Source of the DNA: Fennellomyces sp. T-0311 | Taxonomy: Eukaryota; Mucoromycota; Mucoromycetes; Mucorales; Lichtheimiaceae | Assembly (NCBI GenBank): GCA_025266875.1 | Contig: JALLLT010000026.1 | Coordinates: forward strand, 124,001 to 188,000 | Direction: 5' to 3' | Length of the DNA stretch: 64,000 nt | Part shown: positions 24,299-34,999 of the stretch, piece after piece | Position numbering within the stretch: the first letter of the stretch is position 1 | How the letters are laid out: every line of letters begins with the position of its first letter | The notes under the pieces: model-generated | What the model saw: only the letters and a program-made list of their open reading frames with translations | Told to the model about the DNA's origin: nothing | The model's database searches: none | Program-made: the position numbers and the translations under genes

Positions 24299-25026
24299 GC
24301 CATTCCCTATCAGTAACTTAATAATGCCCTCTATTTTTTTCGATTAAATTTCCAAAGTTCGTGTATGAGTTTTCCATGTATGTGATGGTTCTGTAGTTAT
24401 TATAATGATAAGCAGGTTGGCTATCTGTAGTACCCAGTATTTTATGCAAAAATAGATGAGATTGTATTGTACGTGAACCTGACTTTCGTAAACCTATGTA
24501 CTTCAACGTTGGAGCCGTCATAACCTTCTAACTATACAAGTTCCATTCTCGACGTAATTTACCGAATTGGATGTACCCCTAATGAAATAGCAGCGATGAC
24601 CTTCAATTGATATGTATGTAAATTTAAGAATTGCTTTCGAGGGCGAGGTTTTGCCAATCAAAAGATTCAATATGAGCACATTAGTAAACGAGCAATCAAG
24701 GTATACGTACTCATGTATACATAGCTTGGTTTGAGTTAGCGATAAATAACTGGGAAATCAGAGAATTTTTTGCCTTCACGCTATCATAGGGAAGAAGTCT
24801 ATCTGTATACCTCGATCAAACTTAATATTCTACATTCTTTGTACTAGAATAATATGTCTTGAAGCGCGTCAGTAGTATATTATATAACCTTCCCATTCGG
24901 CTCGAAATCGAGAAAAAAAACGTATCTATGTTAATTGCAAACCGTCTCTCCCTAACTTATTTGTACTCTCTACTTTTTTTTTCAATTGACTTTCCAAAGT
25001 CTGCGTATGAGTTTGATAAGTATATA
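24299..25026. other. Intergenic between dynein gene and mariner element
   Basis: These 728 bases are AT-rich with no coding frame of note. They end at the TA dinucleotide used as target by the mariner element. Confidence 0.5.
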
Positions 25027-25052
25027 CACTCCCACCCAAAAAGTCTTCGGAA
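25027..25052 (+). repeat. Left terminal inverted repeat of mariner element
   Basis: These 26 bases begin CACTCCCACCCAAAAAG and match the reverse complement of 26348-26373 without mismatch. Confidence 0.95.
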
Positions 25053-25133
25053 GTTCCAAATTTGGACGCAAAATAAAAGCAAAATATTTTACATTTATGT
25101 ATGTTGCCACCCCTTTTCTTACTCTACATAACA

Positions 25134-26201
25134 ATGACCCTTCGCGATATTACCAACAACATTCCTAAGAAGCGCCGACAGCTTACAGAAGCAGAAAAAG
25201 ATCAAATAATCGGAATGAAATTGGCTAATACCAAATCCCTTGAGATTTCATCCATTACCGGGATAAATCGCAACACCATCGATAGTGTCATCAAGAAGTG
25301 GGAAAAGACCGGCACTGTCAGGAATAAGCCTAGAAGTGGGCGACCTGAAAAACTGAACAAGACGAATCGAATTGCCCTCCGGCTAAGTGCAAGATGCAAG
25401 CCAATGGAGCCATATTTATTTCACCAAGCAGCACTTGAGAGTGCAGGCATTATGGTCTCCAGAAACACGGTGATCAAGTACTTGAAGAGGGACGGCTTTG
25501 GCTCTCGTCGACCAGCTCGAAAGCCAGCTTTGACGCGTAAGCAGATAGCTCGACGGCTTGCATGGACCAAAATGCACAAGGATTGGTCCATGGATCAATG
25601 GAGCAACGTCATCTGGTCTGATGAATCCAGATTTACAGTACGAGGCAATGACGGAGGGGCACGCGTCATCAGACGACAAGGGGAGCGATATGAAAAACGC
25701 CATATCGTTCCAACATACAAGTTTGGCAAAGGATCGGTCATGGTGTGGAGCTGTTTTTGGGCGGGAGGCTTCGGGCCATTGGTCTTTATGGATGGCAATG
25801 TAGATCAAAAAGCATATGTCACCTGCCTCGCCAATCATTTCCTCCCATACCTTAAAAAAGTTGCTGAAGATACTGGCCGAGAGTTTATCTTCCAAGAAGA
25901 CGGCGCTAGCTGCCATACTGGAGGCTATACGAGGCGATACAAGGAGGAATCTGGTATTAGAGGGTTCAGCTTCTGGCCCGCCCAGAGTCCTGATCTAAAT
26001 CCCATTGAGCATGTATGAGATGCCTTAGAAAAGAAAATCAGAAAGCGTAGAGCTCATATTTCGACCAAAGAAGAGCTAAAGGCTGCACTTCGTGAAGAGT
26101 GGGATAAACTGACCATTGAACTGGCAGAGTCTCTCGTGGGTAGTATGCCAGATCGCTGCAAGGCTGTCATTAAAGCCAAGGGAGAGCATACAAAGTATTA
26201 G
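25134..26201 (+). pseudogene. Tc1/mariner transposase with in-frame TGA
   Basis: The frame begins at ATG 25134 and would end at TAG 26199-26201 (355 codons) but is broken by TGA at 26016-26018. The N-terminal half has two helix-turn-helix units (LTEAEKDQIIGMKLAN, then ITGINRNTIDSVIKKW; later VSRNTVIKYLKRDGFG) and a GRP-like motif (RSGRPEKL). The catalytic DDE/D domain shows WSDESRF, FQEDGASCHTG and SPDLNPIEH. The TGA falls where this family normally has the tryptophan of NPIE-x-x-W. Everything downstream stays in frame and looks normal (DALEKKIRK...). All three catalytic acidic residues precede the stop. An ATG 11 codons upstream (25101) is also in frame. Confidence 0.9.
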
Positions 26202-26347
26202 TGTATTGTCAATACCCCATTTTAAACTTTTTAACATAGATAAAATTATTTTTTTCTAATGGAAGTTGGCAGTTTTAGTAATGATACCCTTAAAGAAACG
26301 CCTTTGAAAACATGCATGTATTTGCATAGCAGCGGAATTCAAAAATT

Positions 26348-26373
26348 TTCCGAAGACTTTTTGGGTGGGAGTG
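26348..26373 (-). repeat. Right terminal inverted repeat of mariner element
   Basis: These 26 bases are the exact inverted copy of 25027-25052 and are followed by the TA target duplication. Confidence 0.95.
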
Positions 26374-26712
26374 TAGTACGTACAATTAATCACAAAGACC
26401 CATTTATTAGTGTGTCATGCAATTCATGACAAAACGTTGTTTCAGTATTACAACAGCTTTTATCGCCAATGCCCACTCAAGTTACAGCTTCCTTTGAAAC
26501 TTCTCGATATGTCACAAGCAGCATCAATTATATGCAACAAAGCCGCATGGAATAATATGTGGTGCTCATAATTAAAGCTAGTGAGCTTGCATTTACTTCT
26601 ACATCATAAGATCTAAATTTAACTATATGTGTCCAAATAATATGTCCTTTAGATAAGGTTCTCCTGCTCTTGAAAACCAACGATATTATCTGAACAAATT
26701 ATGAACGTTCAC
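26374..26712. other. Intergenic, no gene seen
   Basis: These 339 bases between the mariner element and the next gene's stop codon are AT-rich. No feature recognised. Confidence 0.5.
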
Positions 26713-28295
26713 CTAGTAAGCAAATCGCACAAACCAATAGCTTCTGTTATACTCACTTATTCTATCGAACTGGAGAAAAGTACGTGACGCGTCAGTTGCG
26801 TAATCTTGAAAAGTTGAATTGGATTCCGAGTAATGCCTGTAAACGGCAGTAGGTCGGTGGTATAAACAATTTCGACGAATATCAAAGTACACACGTCTCC
26901 GCCATTCAACGTGAGACACAGATTCCCATCTATTTTCAGGCCATAAAAATCGTTGGATTATCACACGACGACGTTCACGATTTGAGGAATCTGTGCGATT
27001 TGTGCGTGTAAAAGGTTGGCCTGTGCTTGAATAGATCCGTAGCCCCCTCCGCGCAAGATTGCGTGGTTGCTGTGAATTACTCTGCCGTCCGATATAGTTT
27101 ACCCGTGGACGTGCTTGGCTAGGAGGAATATTGACTGGTTCACGTGGAGTTGATATGTTGTCGTCGTCACGAATTTCTAATGGTGGTATTGCTGGATGGT
27201 TTTCAATTTCTTGTTCCTGAAGCATACGAGCTGCTGTTTTTTTTTCGAGATTTAAATTTTTGAAATCGATCCATCAATGCAATGTATACCTTCATTTTCC
27301 AAGCGTTCTATGAAATCCCTTTGATTAAAGTAATCCTCGGTATAATCTACCTCAGCAGCACGGGATGGAGAGCCCGGATAATATGACGGATAATTGCCTT
27401 CTGGAGAAGCGCCATCAACGTTGGCACTTTCTGCGCGCTGATTAATAGGTGATTGTGCTTGTGGTGTCGCGGGATTATAAAAAGCAGCCTCATGTTGCCT
27501 TGATGAACCTGGGGAATTAAAAGCATTTACTGGTGACCGCGTTGTTACGGGTACGTAGGTAGGAAATACATACGATGGTACAGGAGACTGATAAGGAGCA
27601 GGTGAAGATGATTGTTGACAAGTATTAGTTGCTTGTCGTGATGATGAAGGTTGATAAACAGGAGTTGCTTGTTGTGATGATGGTGAGGGTTGATAAGTAG
27701 GAGGAGATGCTTGGCGTGGCGGGGGTGACGCTTGATGAGTAGGAGCCGTATTGTAATGGTGATAATGTGGATAAAGATGGGGTGCGATGTCACTTTCATG
27801 GCCAACTCTTCTTAAGCCAGCTAAGGAAGTTTCATCCACTTCGTAGACATATCCAAAAATTACAAAGGTTGCTGGCGTGTCGTTTACGCGGTAGTATACT
27901 GGTGTATTTTGAACAGGAGCGTTGGGGTCTCTAACAGCAGAAGGGCTCCATGGTCTATGTGTCGTGGTAGAAGGGGTCTGTTGCTGACTCTCTGCCTGGC
28001 TCCCAGGGGAATCTTCAGGTAACTGTTCATTGTAGTTGCCTGCTGATTGTGCGTCGTCCGAGATTGTTATTGGAGAAGTGTTCTGTTGGTTTCCGGCCAA
28101 ACGCTCTGATAACCCGTCATTGTTTGAGCGTTCTGTTGCTGATGACCATGGAGCGGTAGAACTTGTTGGTGAACCTACACTTCTATGATTTCGGCTCTGA
28201 TGCCTTGGAGGAAGAGAATTCGGAGACTGTGCATTTTCAGTAGAAGGTTCCGGGTCGCTTTGTAGTGTTGTTCGTGATCTCTTGTTAGGTAACAT
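26713..28295 (-). CDS. Uncharacterised protein with long disordered P/Q/S-rich region
   Basis: Exons 28295-27290 and 27233-26713 encode 508 residues; the intron (GTATAC donor) has tandem CAGCAG acceptors, so splicing could include or skip one alanine. The first two thirds are dominated by proline, serine, glutamine and tyrosine, with imperfect short repeats around residues 190-260 (HQASPPPRQASPP, QPSSSRQATNTCQQSSS). The C-terminal 130 residues look folded and are rich in arginine and aromatic residues (RFLWPENRWESVSHVEWRRR, EYNRSYWFVRF). I do not recognise the family. A start at 28322, nine codons upstream, is possible. The composition suggests a condensate-forming or regulatory protein, but this is only inference. 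Confidence 0.6.
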
Positions 28296-29704
28296 AATTA
28301 GCGTTAGATAGTAGTAAATCAAAGGAAAAACCTCAACAACTGTACTTATACTGACTACATTGCAAAGTTACAAAGAAGTTTGACTCTTTTTATTCATTCC
28401 TGTAAAGAATGTCCAGTGCTCATTCAAATGGAAGTAGATCTTTGAGAAAATTCACAGCAACTACAATGGGAACAAGCATAAGCTCACTATCTCTTTAAAA
28501 ATGTGCCCAATGTACAACGATGGCGCTTTGATATATTATAAAATGCAAACGTAATGAGTCATCGAATCCTGAAATAAATCGTGTATGAGACAATGACGCT
28601 ACTGCATTGATTGAAAAGAGCCGTTGATTGAGCATTATCTATGGCTTAACCACCTATTGTTCTGTGAAGTAAGACATATAATTCTTTGTTTATCTCTGTG
28701 GTGAAACAACCACAGATGATAATAGTAGAAGATATTTCCTATCGGATAACACATATCAGTTCAACATCATCACAAAGTGTACTTACATAGTAACTTGTCT
28801 ACGCCGACTAAGGATTACATCGTAGAACGAATGGGATAAGCTCAATAGGACATGGAATTGACTCCAATATAGCAATGGGGTCATTACACTGCATGGCGGA
28901 TGTCAAAGACATCCTCAGATCCGCATGATCAGAACAAAGGAAAGGATCCTATACGTCCTCCATCCATTCAGACAATTCTGAAGACGAGATACTGACTAAA
29001 CCGCCATCGCCGATTCAATACACAAAAAGATATAAAAGATAGAGCGTTGCATTCAATAAAACATAACCGAAACTTCAAAGATACTTTTATGTCTCTTTTC
29101 ATTCTTTATACCGTTGATTCACTTAAATCTCGGTGCTTTCTGTAGCCACATGAAATATTTACTTTCATTAATTTTTTAACAATGACCAATGGAGATACAA
29201 AAAAGGCTATTTCTGCCCGTTATTCATTGTACTTTTTGTGGCAACAAACTTATCACTTACATCAGATATCCCTCAAATGCACCTTGTGCATACTTTGATA
29301 TGCTCACCAACATGGAAGTTTCGTTGTTCCTATGGTAGATACGTTATCAATATTAAGAGGAAACATTATGTACTTCAATTCATAGATTTTGTAATTATTT
29401 TCAGGTAAGCTAGTGGCGAAGTGTACATGCTGCAAACTTGACGTTGAGAGTTATGCTATATAAAAAAAGCAGTATCCTGTTACCGTACTGTCGTTATTCA
29501 CACTCATATTTTTCATGCACTGTTTATTAAGAGATGGTAGTTGGCCTTGGTAAAACTTTATCTAAAAATAAAGCACAAATTCTATATTATTATATGCTTT
29601 CATACGTTTACATGTGTAGTAGCATTGGAAAGTGGCAGCAGGTCTGCCATGTATACAGAAATGTGAGTGTATTAGCTTCTGTGAAGCATCAATTTTCCAT
29701 CTGT
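28296..29704. other. Intergenic, no gene recognised
   Basis: These 1409 bases lie between two minus-strand genes and are AT-rich, with only short open frames. A small inverted repeat (ATCTCTGTGGT and AACCACAGATGA) lies near 28693-28720. It should hold the upstream region of the disordered-protein gene and the 3' region of the F-box gene. Confidence 0.45.
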
Positions 29705-31524
29705 CTACGTATGTTGGCCCGAAAATACATCGCATATAACTAAATTATCACTGCTGTCCCTTGATGCATACATATTTTGCATCTTGGCCGTTTTCAAATG
29801 CTTTAACTTTTGAGTCAAATCTATGAGATCCTTGGCACGTACACGACAGTCTATCTGGATATACTCCAAATGCTGAAATCCATGTGCTGCCGTAGATAAG
29901 TCAAATAAGCCGTGTGTTGTTATTTCCAGGTCCCTTCCACAAATAACGAGACGTCGAAGCTGGGAACAATTGTATGCGATCGTTTGAAGAATCACATCTT
30001 GAATAGCCATGGACACTGATGAGTCTTTGCTCGTAGTTATAACTAGAATTTCCAACAAAGGACAGCATGATAACAACAAGGCTAATTCCTTGTTTACGAT
30101 TGAAGAAATCTCTTCATCGAATATCTTCCCGTCAGCCACAATGTGTAATTCTCGTAATTCACCAACACCAGAAGCGGCCAATTGCTTGATACACGTAGCG
30201 GTCGACCGTCCTCCGCCATCATATTGCAGGTAAAGCATTTCTAGCGTCTTGTGATGCATCTTCAATACTGGCACAAGGTAAAAGCTGTCGGTATGGAGAC
30301 ATCCGGAATCGCACAAGTCGTATTTTCGCAGCGGGTTTTGGCCTTTGCAATTTCCTTGCAGAAATGCGAGTCGACGAGGTAGCGCTGCTTTTTGGAAAGA
30401 CATGCTGGAATCGTATTCTATTTGGGGGCGATGGTGTATAGTTGGCGGAAGTTCCGCCAATGGGCTCACTATGGCGTCCTGAAGCTGGTGACAGTGATGG
30501 AACGCTTCATGGATGGCATGCGCATGGAAGATAGAGTCAAGAGAATCCATAAACAAGTGTCGTAGGTTAGGACAGGATGGAAATATATTGGGAAATGTCG
30601 TTCCAGTGGGATGATGGTCGTGGAATATATCGGGTAACGAGAGTCTGAGGTAAGTTAAAGAAAGCATTGGCAATGCGGCCACAGATACTTGATATAAAGG
30701 TTCGTGCGAGACGCTGCGTGTCATTTCGTAACAATCTCCTTGTTGATGCCACCGGTTGCATACAAAAGTGAGCTGCTTTAGACCTTTGCACGAAAGAAAG
30801 AATCTTGCGAAAAATTCGATGGATGGAAACTCAATCATGTTGATCAGCGTCAGCTGTTCCAAAGAGTATTGGTTCAGGGAATGGTATAGGCTGTACAGCG
30901 TGTCTTCATGGCACTTTTTGTCATACTCCCAGTCCTGTAACCCTATTGTCCGGTGAGTACATGCTTTCAGCAGAATGAAAAGCCATACCTACAAAGCGAC
31001 TGCAATTTAAAGTTCACAGCTGAGTACATGATGAACCTGAGAATTGTGGCACCCGATTGTTTCGTCTGTCCCAGCACACGGAGTTTGCGCATTGAGGATT
31101 GTTGAGTGAGCATAAATTCAAGCATATCTGATGAGGTGGCCAATGATGGCATCTCAACCGATCCATAGTGCTTGAAATAAGGAAGATCCACGATAAACGA
31201 GAACCAGGACCGACACACAGCAAGGCAAACCACAAGTTCATTCATGGATAAGTAATCGAATATAAGGTGCAAAACATCGTACGGAAGTAAATGGATCCAT
31301 TGCAAAGGACTCGTTAGACCTTTCCGAGAGGCTTTTTTTAACGGTGTAGTGTCGTCAGGTATCCGCAGGAGGTTGGAGTGCCATTCCGAAGGGAATGAAT
31401 TGCAATCGTTGACATGGCAAGCTGCAATGGCAAGTGATTTCTCGTTCAGAGGTGTATCTCGAATCACTTGCTGCTGCTTTCTCCGGCTGTGTAGTCTGTT
31501 ATATGCGTTTTCGAGGGATATCAT
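29705..31524 (-). CDS. F-box protein, paralogue 2
   Basis: Exons 31524-30993 and 30942-29705 encode 589 residues around a 50-nt intron with a GTAGGT donor. The F-box lies at about residues 80-125 (LLPYDVLHLIFDYLSMNELV, then VCRSWFSFIVDLPYF). The long C-terminal part has irregular leucine-rich repeats such as CPNLRHLFMDS, HKTLEMLYLQYDGGG, CPLLEILVITTS and CSQLRRLVICG. MLYLQYDGGGRS is the counterpart of LVYLQYVRGGGT in the paralogue at 13339-15063, and the intron sits at the same place in phase 1 in both. It is probably an SCF ubiquitin ligase adaptor with unknown target. The paralogues are strongly diverged, so the duplication is old. Confidence 0.82.
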
Positions 31525-32256
31525 GTAGAACCAGTAGAGAAACCAGGAACGTATTTGTCACACGTCGCCGGGTTCTGACTGAAAAGAAGCCGTGAGACTT
31601 TTTAGTTTCCCAGACAACCAACCACCGTCATAACATCTATCTTTGATATTGGAATCAAAATATGCCTGATTTAATGTACACCTTGCTCCCTCTCTTTCTT
31701 TCATGCAATCACACTGTGCTACTTGCACAGCTGTAATGCACAAGGATATTCACATGGGTAATTTCCTAATATGGTACTGAAACTGGGGAGCCTGTCATGT
31801 CTCCAGGCTTTCAGGTCACAGGACCAGTCTTCTGTTTTGCTTCAGCAGAAAGCCAACTGCTCGGCGGCGGGTGCTCGTATTTAGTTAAATATATCTCGAC
31901 TGAGATACGAATACTAAAATACCAAGGCAACTATAAAGTTGCCAATTGTGTGAGATGTATTATCACATATTTATTTACTTATACACACGTACACAAGCAG
32001 CTGGAAAGCATAATATCATTTTACCCTTGCAAATACAGAGACCACATATCAAATATTGCAAGTTGTGATGCATAATATTGCCTCCTGTGGGGTGATGTTG
32101 CACACAATTAAACGATTGTCTCTGACACATACAGTAAGGAACTTAATCCATAGGAAAAAACACAAAGCGCGGCAATATCGGCTTTAAATATTTGACCATG
32201 GATAGAGCATGTTACACGCAGGTTTAAAAGTATTAACCAGCAAACAATCTTATCAG
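31525..32256. promoter_or_regulatory. Divergent intergenic region
   Basis: These 732 bases separate the start codons of the second F-box gene (minus) and a membrane-protein gene (plus), so promoters of both should lie here. A TTTAAATA element at about 32183-32190 may act as a TATA box for the plus-strand gene. Nothing else recognised. Confidence 0.45.
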
Positions 32257-32910
32257 ATGGATCTCCTTTCTTCCCTCTCTAACTTACCAATGAAGCCATC
32301 CATTCGCATGTTATTGGCTGTCATGCTTTCTTTGGGTTTTGTATACGCCCAGAATGGATACAGTGTGACAACAAACACTTCCAAACAACTCGCAGTCAAA
32401 AGCGGGACCGGGGATAACGATAGTCAGATGAGGAGAGTACTGGACAATCAAGGAGCTGATGAAAATCCGAAAAAGCAAAATTCACCCCGCGGCAACGAAC
32501 AACGAATTCTAGAAGAGAACCACGACGATGGTAAAATAAGTGAAAATCTTCATACACGTCATGACGAGGAAGAAGAAAGCGATGGGGAACATTTGAAAGA
32601 AGAAGTAGCAGGAAGTTCCGGGGATGGACATGCAAGCGAGCAAGGTCAAGGAGGTCATTACCATAAGCCCCACAAGTCCATGTTCATTTCTCCTGCGCTA
32701 CTGACGACGAAACCTGCATTTATCATTACTGTGGCAGTACTCACGGCTTTTATATGGTGTTCGGGCTATGTATTAGACTTTCTCATCGAGCGGCAAGAGC
32801 AATTGGCAGATTCAGTAGCCATATCAAGAAAGCGACAAGACGAAGACAGTTTTTCGATAGAAGAGTTTGACCTCGATCTACTCGATCGAAACGCGGATAT
32901 CAGTTTATAG
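32257..32910 (+). CDS. Predicted single-pass membrane protein with acidic lumenal domain
   Basis: An intron-free frame encodes 217 residues from ATG 32257 or 206 residues from ATG 32290. The second start gives a textbook signal peptide (MKPSIRMLLAVMLSLGFVYA followed by Q), so it may be the true one. The mature N-terminal part is hydrophilic and strongly acidic (HDEEEESDGEH). A histidine/glycine segment (GHYHKPHKS) comes next, then one transmembrane helix (FIITVAVLTAFIWCSGYVLDF) and a cytoplasmic tail ending in an acidic DLDLLDRNADISL. It is a probable type I membrane protein of the secretory pathway. No family recognised. TAG stop. Confidence 0.65.
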   Translation: MDLLSSLSNLPMKPSIRMLLAVMLSLGFVYAQNGYSVTTNTSKQLAVKSGTGDNDSQMRRVLDNQGADENPKKQNSPRGNEQRILEENHDDGKISENLHTRHDEEEESDGEHLKEEVAGSSGDGHASEQGQGGHYHKPHKSMFISPALLTTKPAFIITVAVLTAFIWCSGYVLDFLIERQEQLADSVAISRKRQDEDSFSIEEFDLDLLDRNADISL

Positions 32911-33098
32911 ATTACATGTACAAAAAGCAATTAACTTGAAGTTTTCGCAAACAAAAATGTAGTGTACACTTCTGAAGGTCCCTTAAATATGTGCTATAGT
33001 ATTTCGTTATGGATGCCTTAGTATGTAAGGAGAGGGGTGCTATATCTACAGTGTGAATGCCATCTAATATGCCCTTATATCCATCTTGATCCATCGCG

Positions 33099-34485
33099 TT
33101 ACTTCGTCAGAAGTTCGATACCATTATCAGTAACCAAAACCTGGGCAAGAGCTCATTAGTCAACGGTGCTGTTGACTGTACCATGAAAAGCCTACCATAT
33201 GTTCGAATTGGGCACTTCTTGCACCATCTACTGTCGAAATGGTCCAATTATCTGGCCACATAACACCCATAGGAGATCCTTGACATAATACAGGCTAAAC
33301 ATATTATCAGTCATCCCACCACATCCCTAAAACCCGAAAACATGCCTCAATCGTAAATGTCATTCCGGGGGTCATGATGCCATCTTCAAAATTACCTAGT
33401 AATAGCCAACAAATTAATGCCTAGCTCGCTGGTTAGCGTGGTCGCAACATACGATGATGATAAATCAGGGGTAAGCAATGGAATTCTTCACCGATACCGT
33501 GCCCAGACAACTCCTCTGACACTGAATATCCTGCAGCTTCGGCGTGGTCACTGATGACTGACCTTTAAATATCAATTCGCTTTTTCTTCATCCGTATCCT
33601 TACCTAATCACTGATCCAATTTCTGATAGCGCCACTCCTGGACCACATATTGCCAATGCTTTCTCAAGGCATTCCTCTGTACGTCTTACCAAGTCTCTTC
33701 CTAGATCGTCAACGTTGCCAACAAGAAATGTTGCTGACGTATCTCCATGGTATCCATTCAGGAAAACCTACGCCATGAATCAGATTCAGTGCATTCCATG
33801 GTAGCCGTTGCATACCGTCACATCGATATTGATGATATCGCCATCTTGCAGCTCGCGACTGTGCTATAATTAATGCGCATCCTCATTTAGATATGTATAT
33901 AAAATAAGCTTACTTGTCAGGAATGCCGTGAGCTATAATGTTATTAACAGACGTGCAAACGCTTTTTGGAAATCCAGAGTAGTTCAGAGGCGAAGGATAC
34001 GCTCCCTTTTCGACAATCTTTTCGTGAAGCACCTCATCGATCCTATCCGTTGTGATACCTGGCTGAAGTCTTATGTGTAAGTGAAAGCAATACAGCAAAG
34101 CAGTAAAAAAAAGATATACCTGGCACATTTCCCGACCAATTTCAAGAATCTCTCTAGCCAACTGCCCCGCCTGTTTTAGGAACGGGATGGCGTCAGAGGA
34201 GATTACAGGTACGATCGATTCCCATTTGGACGACGATCCATCGTCTGCGTAATATGGTTTTACGATTGAACTTGGTATTGCTCGTCGTGGCATGGATTTG
34301 ACATCGATCGATGCTAACGACGCAGGCATGATGCGTTGAAACGTGCCCCATCGGTTGTTGTTATGTGCGGCATTAACTTGGATCGGTGATCGTCGTGGAC
34401 TTTGAATGGTGGTTCTCGCGTGGAATGAGCGCCCTCGGTTATTAAAGTAGCACCTGTTTGGAAGTATCAGCTTTACTCGCAGCAT
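33099..34485 (-). CDS. Methionine aminopeptidase type 1, possibly mitochondrial
   Basis: Eight exons (34485-34120, 34062-33914, 33858-33816, 33767-33604, 33562-33453, 33395-33346, 33294-33196, 33140-33099) encode 340 residues. All five metal ligands of the pita-bread fold are visible: D in INIDVTVFLNG, D in YHGDTSATF, H in SGHGIGEEFH, E in FTIEP and E in SAQFEH. The enzyme removes the initiator methionine from nascent proteins. The basic N-terminus (MLRVKLILPNRCYFNNRGR) lacks the zinc-finger extension of cytosolic MetAP1 and could be a mitochondrial presequence, as in MAP1D. The sixth intron (33295-33345) has a GC donor. A Mutator-like element begins 34 bases upstream of the ATG and splits the former promoter; the frame is also open from 34599 inside that element. 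Confidence 0.9.
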
Positions 34486-34510
34486 TAAAACAAGCAACTG
34501 GTTGCGGGAA

Positions 34511-34518
34511 CTCAAAAG
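34511..34518. repeat. Target site duplication of Mutator-like element, left copy
   Basis: CTCAAAAG occurs directly before the left terminal repeat and again at 38513-38520 directly after the right one, in the same orientation. Eight bases is near the usual 8-11 for Mutator-like elements. Confidence 0.85.
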
Positions 34519-34891
34519 GGGAAAGGCTAAATGCACCCCCCCTCTGGCGCCCCCCTCTTCACTTGTGACGTAGACAGTCAATTCTGTACTTAGACACACA
34601 CCCCCCCCCTTATACCACTCGCCTGTTTTGAAGACGTTGACTTGACATTACAAATCGACCCGCGAGAATTCAATGAAGCTATAATTAAATGTGACATGGC
34701 AAATCAGACCGTGAGAATTCAACAAAGCAATAATCGACATGCCAAATGGAACTTTAAGAATTCAGCCAAATGATGTTCAGACGTGACATGGCAAATTGAC
34801 GTACGAGAATTCAGTAACACAGTAATCAGAAGTCGAACGCGTTTGAGTTTCCTACAAATCAACAGAAATATGAACGTACATATGGTTCACC
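34519..34891 (+). repeat. Left terminal inverted repeat of MULE
   Basis: This 373-bp repeat begins GGGAAAGGCTAAATGCACC and is matched in reverse complement by 38139-38512, with only scattered substitutions and differences in G/C run length. It carries four internal degenerate repeats of 43-49 bp; see the separate entry. Confidence 0.92.
34644..34830. repeat. Four degenerate sub-repeats inside the MULE terminal repeat
   Basis: A unit consisting of TGACATGGCAAAT-like sequence followed about 20 bases later by GAGAATTCA-like sequence recurs four times. GAATTC cores lie at 34666, 34715, 34758 and 34807, spaced 49, 43 and 49 bases. The mirror set lies in the right terminal repeat. Such regular arrays in terminal repeats are typical of transposase-binding sites; this role is inferred. 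Confidence 0.75.
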
Positions 34892-34999
34892 ATAAGGTTC
34901 GAATTCTTTAGTAGGAATTGAATACTATAGAAAGTGAATCAAGATCGTACCATTAAGTATATTTGAAAATATATAAAGAGGAAGGATAAAAACTAATAA

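Larger units (their letters stand above)
25027..26373 (+). mobile_element. Complete Tc1/mariner element
   Basis: The element is 1347 bp, flanked on both sides by TA (25025-25026 and 26374-26375), the duplicated target of this superfamily. Its 26-bp terminal inverted repeats are identical. One transposase gene fills most of the interior in the plus direction. Identical ends suggest a fairly recent insertion, but the transposase frame contains a TGA, so this copy probably could only move with help from another copy. Confidence 0.93.
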
